From the IMG/VR virus record IMGVR_UViG_3300040801_004389, positions 1-34,155 of that record: 34,155 nucleotides of DNA. One strand, written 5' to 3'. The notes beneath the pieces are model-generated. The model ran no database searches and was not told where the DNA came from. It was given only the letters and a program-made list of their open reading frames with translations. The stretch comes from a virus. The stretch's first letter is position 1; each line of letters opens with the position of its first letter. Of this stretch, positions 30,210-34,155 are shown one piece after another. Made by a program: the position numbers and the translations under genes.

Positions 30210-31258
30210 GCGGCGAAATCCGGATACCGGTTCAACCGGCCCGCTCCGACGATCCGGCCCGGGCAAAATACGACGGCGTAGATTATCCTTCCCTTTCCAT
30301 GGGCGACGTTGACGGGACGGTCGGCGTCCCCGTCCTGCCGGTTGGAACGGGGTTACCGATTCGCGTTATGGTGGCGCCGCTTCCCGTAGCCGATTGGTCG
30401 AACCCGTTTGGGGATTATGCGGCGGCGGGTGTCGAAATCGCTTTCGGAAACAATTCGCAGTGGGCGCATACCTACGAGTGGGATTTCGGGGGCGGCGACA
30501 CTTCGACGGAAGAAACGCCCACCCGAATTTTCACGGCCGGAATTCGTGGAATTACGCTCACGGCCATCAGCGACTACGGGGCGGAAGCGGAGCATTTCGC
30601 CTACCTCCACGTTGTCGATATTGTTGCCTCCTTCTCCTACGCCCCCGCCGATCCCGATCCCGGCGAAGAAATTACGTTCACCGACACATCGCCTTACGCG
30701 GAAACATGGGCATGGGATTTCGGCGATGGGAACACGGCCACAGAACGCCACCCGGCGCATACGTTCCCGACTGCGGGAACATATACCGTAACGCTTACAA
30801 TTACCGGATATGGAGGAACGGCGACGATTTCGCAGACCGTGGAAGTGGCGAGCGCGGCGACGTGGCAGGAAATAACGGATAACACATACTGGACGCCGGA
30901 GGACGCCTACCCATGGCCGTGGGGCGATCATGGCTACTGCTTCGCGGGAGACGCATGGTGCCTATACGCATATGTCGGCGAAAACCCGGCCGTATTACTC
31001 CCAGCGGGAGGATGGGCGGCAGGTTGGCGACCGAGCGAAATCGTCATCTATGGTTGCGATTTCGATTATGACCCATTCCGATTTCGACTACTCGACACGG
31101 CCGGAAACGTCATCGCCTCCGGCGGATTGGGCGGAGCGGGGAATACGATCACGTTCCAGGGGCAGGACATCGCCCGCCTGGAATACTGGCAGCAGGACAC
31201 AGGGTCAATTTACGGCTGCGTAACCGGAATACACTTTTTCGGCCCGCCGCTGGCGTAG
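30206..31258 (+). CDS. Tail fibre-type protein with two PKD domains
   Basis: 350 residues; ATGA overlap with the previous gene. The first PKD-like domain has 'WDFGGGD' at W92; the second is canonical with 'WDFGDGNTATERHPAHTF' at W170, then 'AGTYTVTLTI'. The C-terminal 120 residues are Trp/Tyr/Gly-rich ('YPWPWGDHGYCFAGDAWCLY') with cysteines and may be a carbohydrate- or receptor-binding module. PKD domains are adhesive Ig-like spacers; here they suggest a surface-binding fibre or decoration. Confidence 0.72.
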   Translation: MSGEIRIPVQPARSDDPARAKYDGVDYPSLSMGDVDGTVGVPVLPVGTGLPIRVMVAPLPVADWSNPFGDYAAAGVEIAFGNNSQWAHTYEWDFGGGDTSTEETPTRIFTAGIRGITLTAISDYGAEAEHFAYLHVVDIVASFSYAPADPDPGEEITFTDTSPYAETWAWDFGDGNTATERHPAHTFPTAGTYTVTLTITGYGGTATISQTVEVASAATWQEITDNTYWTPEDAYPWPWGDHGYCFAGDAWCLYAYVGENPAVLLPAGGWAAGWRPSEIVIYGCDFDYDPFRFRLLDTAGNVIASGGLGGAGNTITFQGQDIARLEYWQQDTGSIYGCVTGIHFFGPPLA

Positions 31259-31266
31259 GGGGATAA

Positions 31267-32091
31267 ATGGCGAGATACCGATTTGGCGGAACAGGTGTAA
31301 GCGTGATCGGGCTTGTGCCCGATTATAGCCCAAGGGAGACGGATGGACGGTTGGTCGTTGCCTTCAGTCCCGACGCCTGCTTTTCCGGCTGGACGGCGAT
31401 CACAGCGACCCATGCGGGCACGGCGATGGACGGGAGCAATGGCAACCCCAATTGGGATGACGGCGACAGGGGCTTCGGGCTCTGGTTTTACGAGCCGGCC
31501 ACGTTTTACGGCCGCACGGCCGACGGCCGGACAATCGGCAACGAGGCCGGAAATCGCTACACGATCACCGTTCGCGCCGACGGCCCCAGCGGATGGGCCG
31601 AGTGCGATCTGGAGATCGCCATCCCGGATGTCGGAGAGATAACGCCGTATTTTTCCGATGACGCCGACATCGATTTGGGTGCGATTTCCGCCGCGCCCGG
31701 CGATACGCTGGTAGACATTGCCTCTTATTTGACCGGCGGGACGGTGGCGGAATGGTGGGTTTATTCCGGCGACCCGACTCAGCTATCGGGGACGCCGACT
31801 TTCCGGATGGATGGCGGCCTGCTGAAACTCCACTGGCCGAGCACATCCTATTCCGGAGAGGCGTTTTCGCTCGTCATCGGCGGGCGCTCTGCGGACGGGA
31901 TTTGGGCCGCATGGCCCCGGACGATCACGTTTTCCCTCACGGCTACGGCGGCTGCCGATCCGGGGATTCCGGCGGGCTGGACGCTGCCGCCCGATCCGGA
32001 ACCGTTCATTCCGCCGGCCGGGACTGCCCGCCCGATGATCGACGGACGGGCCAGGAATCCGTTTATCGATTCGCGGCTTTTAATCCGATAA
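31267..32091 (+). CDS. Putative tail fibre protein
   Basis: 274 residues; AGGGGGAT lies upstream of the ATG. Beta-rich throughout: 'YRFGGTGVSVIGLVPDYSPR', 'GRLVVAFSPDACFSGWTAIT', then a sandwich-like domain ending in a Pro-rich linker ('LPPDPEPFIPPAGTARP'). It lies between PKD and repeat-bearing fibre genes. No named family recognised. Confidence 0.55.
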   Translation: MARYRFGGTGVSVIGLVPDYSPRETDGRLVVAFSPDACFSGWTAITATHAGTAMDGSNGNPNWDDGDRGFGLWFYEPATFYGRTADGRTIGNEAGNRYTITVRADGPSGWAECDLEIAIPDVGEITPYFSDDADIDLGAISAAPGDTLVDIASYLTGGTVAEWWVYSGDPTQLSGTPTFRMDGGLLKLHWPSTSYSGEAFSLVIGGRSADGIWAAWPRTITFSLTATAAADPGIPAGWTLPPDPEPFIPPAGTARPMIDGRARNPFIDSRLLIR

Positions 32092-32104
32092 AAAAGGAGA
32101 TGGG

Positions 32105-32389
32105 ATGAGAATCGTAAATCGCACCACCCAGTGGGCCGAAAAAATGGCCGAGATGTTGGAAGAAGCCCAGTCCATAAAAGCGGAATTGGCGTCCCTCGGC
32201 GGCGCGAACCACGAAGATGTAACCGGCTATTTCTTGGACGAAAACGGCGACCCACGAACGGACACTGTCGTTACCCATGCCGAATTCGTAAACGTCCACA
32301 CGACGGCCAACGCGCTGATTTCCAGCATGGCCAGTGGCCACGGCACGAACATCTATTCCGCCCTCCAGCGACGGGGAGTACCCCGATAA
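32105..32389 (+). CDS. Small tail-region protein
   Basis: 94 residues with AAAAAGGAGATGGG before the ATG. An N-terminal amphipathic helix ('WAEKMAEMLEEAQSIKAELA') is followed by 'VTGYFLDENGDPRTDTVVTH' and a helical end. It could be a fibre chaperone or a short adaptor; its stop directly abuts the next start (TAAATG). Unknown family. Confidence 0.5.
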   Translation: MRIVNRTTQWAEKMAEMLEEAQSIKAELASLGGANHEDVTGYFLDENGDPRTDTVVTHAEFVNVHTTANALISSMASGHGTNIYSALQRRGVPR

Positions 32390-34006
32390 ATGGCCGCCCA
32401 TCGGATCATCGTCCGGGACCAGGAAGGCGACTACATTCCGGTATCGTGGCAGTTTTCCGGGGCAGACGGCGCGGCCATGGACCCGTCCGCCGCGTCTCTG
32501 ATCGTCTATGCGGACAATGGCAGCGGCACTTCCTGGCCCACGAGCGGGATTACCGGATCGCCGTTTACGCTCGGTAAAATCGCATCAAAAACAGGCTGGT
32601 ACGGTGCGCGAATCCCGAAGGCCAGTTTGCCGGTCGGGCGATATAATTTCCTCGTTGAAGCGACGGTGGACGGCGTTTCGGCGGCGCTGGCCGAGCGGGT
32701 GGACGTGCTGGAAGCGGCGGATTTTCGGGCCACCGGATTTTCCACATTTGATCCGGCAACCGACCAGGTAGACGTGGGAAAAGTCGCCGGCACATCCGTT
32801 TCGGGCGTGGCGGATTTTCGGGCGACGGGGTTTTCCACCCACGATCCCGCCGCGATCCGCACAGAGCTGACCACAGAGCTGGCCCGGATCGACGCGGCCG
32901 TTTCCAGCCGCCTGGCGGCCACAGAATACACCGCGCCGCCGGATGTCTCCGCCCTGGCCACTTCCGCAGAGATCGCGGCCCTGGAATCCCACGGCGACGC
33001 GGCCTGGACCACGGCCGACGTTTCCGGGCTATCGACGTTCGACCCGGCGATTTCGTCCGTCGATATTGGCTCCGTTGCCGGAGTCGCCGTTTTTGGCGTT
33101 GCCGACTTCCGCGCCACGGGATTCAGCACCCACGACCCGGCGGCGGTGGTGGTCGCCATGCAGGCGTCGGCCGCCGACTTCCATGCGGACGTTTCGTCCC
33201 TGGCCACCACGGCGCGGATAGACGCCCTGGAATCCCATGGCGATACCAACTGGACCTGCGACGGCGGCGGAACGGCGGGGCCAACGGCGGAGGAAATCCG
33301 GATCGAGATGGACGCCAATTCCGCGAAGCTGGCCAACCTGGACGCCGCCGTCTCCTCCCGTCTATCCGCCGCGGATTATGCCGCTCCGCCGGATGTCTCC
33401 GCCCTTGCGACATCCGCAGAGATCGCCGCATTGGAATCCCATGGGGACACCAACTGGTTATCCGTGGACGTATCCGGCCTGTCCACCCATTCCCCCGCTG
33501 ATACCGCTAACGCCGTTCTATCCGGCCTACTTACGCCCCACGATGAGATTGAAGGCAGTACGGCACAAGCCCTTTCCCGGCTGGATACTAATGTAAGCTC
33601 GATCACAGTCGGTGAAGTCGAAGTTTCCGTAGACGCATCGACAATCCATGACGCGCTCGACACATGGAACCCGGCCCAAGCCGAAAACCCGCCGCCGCTC
33701 ATCACCCCGCCGCCCGCCGCCGAGGATTGCCGCGTGTTTTTGTGGTTCGGCGGCGTAGGGGCTAACGATACTCCATCCGTTTTGGACGGGGCAGCTTTGC
33801 GTATAGTAGCGTTGCCTTCTGTACGGCACGGCCGGTTTTTTGGCGGCGACAAAAGCCCGGTGCTTGCGGACGGGCTGGCATATTGGGACGTTGTTCGTGG
33901 AGCTCGCGTCCGCGTATCTGTCCCGTGTTGCGGGGTGGACGATGACGTGGACATCCCACCCGACGCGGCCACCTTGGATTTGGCAGAGTTTTTTACTATC
34001 CCGTAA
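32390..34006 (+). CDS. Repeat-bearing tail fibre protein
   Basis: 538 residues; the last gene before the right end. An N-terminal beta domain (1-105, 'RIIVRDQEGDYIPVSWQFSG') is followed by degenerate repeats: 'ADFRATGFST(F/H)DPA' starts at residues 110, 141 and 238; 'PPDVSALATSAEIAALESHG' and 'LDAAVSSRL' (or 'IDAAVSSRL') each occur twice. Such Asp/Ala/Ser-rich repeats form the shaft of many phage tail proteins. After a Pro-rich hinge ('NPPPLITPPPAAED') comes a C-terminal beta domain (about 445-538) with a Cys pair ('PCCG'), likely the exposed tip. Confidence 0.65.
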   Translation: MAAHRIIVRDQEGDYIPVSWQFSGADGAAMDPSAASLIVYADNGSGTSWPTSGITGSPFTLGKIASKTGWYGARIPKASLPVGRYNFLVEATVDGVSAALAERVDVLEAADFRATGFSTFDPATDQVDVGKVAGTSVSGVADFRATGFSTHDPAAIRTELTTELARIDAAVSSRLAATEYTAPPDVSALATSAEIAALESHGDAAWTTADVSGLSTFDPAISSVDIGSVAGVAVFGVADFRATGFSTHDPAAVVVAMQASAADFHADVSSLATTARIDALESHGDTNWTCDGGGTAGPTAEEIRIEMDANSAKLANLDAAVSSRLSAADYAAPPDVSALATSAEIAALESHGDTNWLSVDVSGLSTHSPADTANAVLSGLLTPHDEIEGSTAQALSRLDTNVSSITVGEVEVSVDASTIHDALDTWNPAQAENPPPLITPPPAAEDCRVFLWFGGVGANDTPSVLDGAALRIVALPSVRHGRFFGGDKSPVLADGLAYWDVVRGARVRVSVPCCGVDDDVDIPPDAATLDLAEFFTIP

Positions 34007-34052
34007 ACGCAAAATTACTATTGCCGGCGGTGCAATTTACTTCCGCCCGGCA
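33992..34052 (-). repeat. Right phage terminus with putative transposase sites R1 and R2
   Basis: Read on the minus strand, ATAGTAAT (R1, core 34,018-34,021) and GATAGTAA (R2, core 33,996-33,999) are 22 bp apart and point the opposite way to the left-end boxes. From 34,048 inwards the sequence matches the left end as described there. The end is probably the CA at 34,051-34,052. R2 lies partly within the stop-codon region of the last fibre gene. Confidence 0.6.
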
Positions 34053-34155
34053 GCTCAACCCCAAGCTGACCATCATCGCCACCAGCCCGTCGGCGATCAT
34101 CTTCGCGGCGCCTGAATTCTGGAAGGCCATGCCCAGGGGGATGAGCCCCGCCAGC
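34053..34155 (-). pseudogene. Host SLC13/anion-permease-type transporter fragment, cut by the phage end
   Basis: Read on the minus strand from 34,154, 34 codons run to 34,053 without a stop: 'LAGLIPLGMAFQNSGAAKMI' and 'ADGLVAMMVSLGLS'. The 'AGLIPLG-A---(S/T)GAA--IA-GL' pattern is characteristic of SLC13/DASS-type permeases. The frame leaves the family pattern at the phage boundary and reaches a stop about 18 codons later. The gene is truncated here by the insertion and by the window edge. The left flank (1-23) does not read as its continuation. Confidence 0.65.

Noticed and set aside
28917-34006. A diversity-generating retroelement acting on the tail fibre genes
   Set aside because: No reverse transcriptase gene, template repeat or adenine-variable pattern is present.
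1-34155. CRISPR array or anti-CRISPR locus
   Set aside because: No regularly spaced direct repeats of suitable length were seen; the TTTAAACG and GGTGCGGAAC repeats are too short and lack spacers.

Overview
The window holds what appears to be one complete transposable (Mu-type) phage or prophage of about 34.0 kb, from roughly position 24 to 34,052, plus about 100 bases of bacterial DNA on the right. Evidence for the ends is an imperfect terminal inverted repeat (about 27-60 and 34,048-34,015 read inwards) and copies of a GATAGTAA-type box in inward-mirrored orientation at both ends. The two right-hand boxes are 22 bp apart, the spacing of the Mu right-end transposase sites. The right flank reads, on the minus strand, as part of an SLC13/anion-permease-type membrane transporter. 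The host is probably a Gram-negative bacterium with a GC-rich genome and non-E. coli codon habits (GTG/TTG starts, pervasive ATGA/GTGA overlaps); it cannot be named from this sequence.

Layout. 1-1300 is the left end with putative transposase-binding boxes, a rightward terminator, and a leftward lysogeny unit: an XRE-type repressor and a secreted FxLYD-like protein. A promoter with paired operators (1263-1300) separates it from the rightward early region. That region holds a Ner-like HTH protein, small proteins, MuA-type DDE transposase (2479-4413), MuB-type ATPase (4485-5354), a long run of small overlapping genes, several with Cys4 zinc motifs, and a GemA/gp16-like gene (8985-9437).

The packaging and head region starts with a terminase in which a small-subunit-like HTH is fused to the large subunit (9437-11029), followed by a Mu F-like protein. 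It is then interrupted by an accessory cassette (12,091-14,617): PAPS-reductase-family PP-loop protein, zinc ribbon, HTH protein, MazG-like pyrophosphohydrolase and a small membrane protein. A block of three genes in the opposite orientation follows (14,676-16,881): membrane protein, HK97 gp10-like neck protein and PBSX-type portal. Rightward genes resume with an XkdF-type protease/scaffold, major capsid protein, connector and neck genes, tail tube, a tail-assembly chaperone with a -1 frameshift signal, and a 1754-residue tape measure. Tail-tip and fibre genes follow up to 34,006.

So the phage pairs Mu-type replication by transposition with PBSX/P2-like head genes and a long, probably non-contractile tail (no sheath or Mu baseplate genes were recognised). 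No endolysin was recognised. The most unusual points are the oppositely transcribed portal block, the terminase fusion, the PAPS-reductase/MazG cassette, and tandem CGTTTAAACG palindromes at three transcription-unit boundaries.
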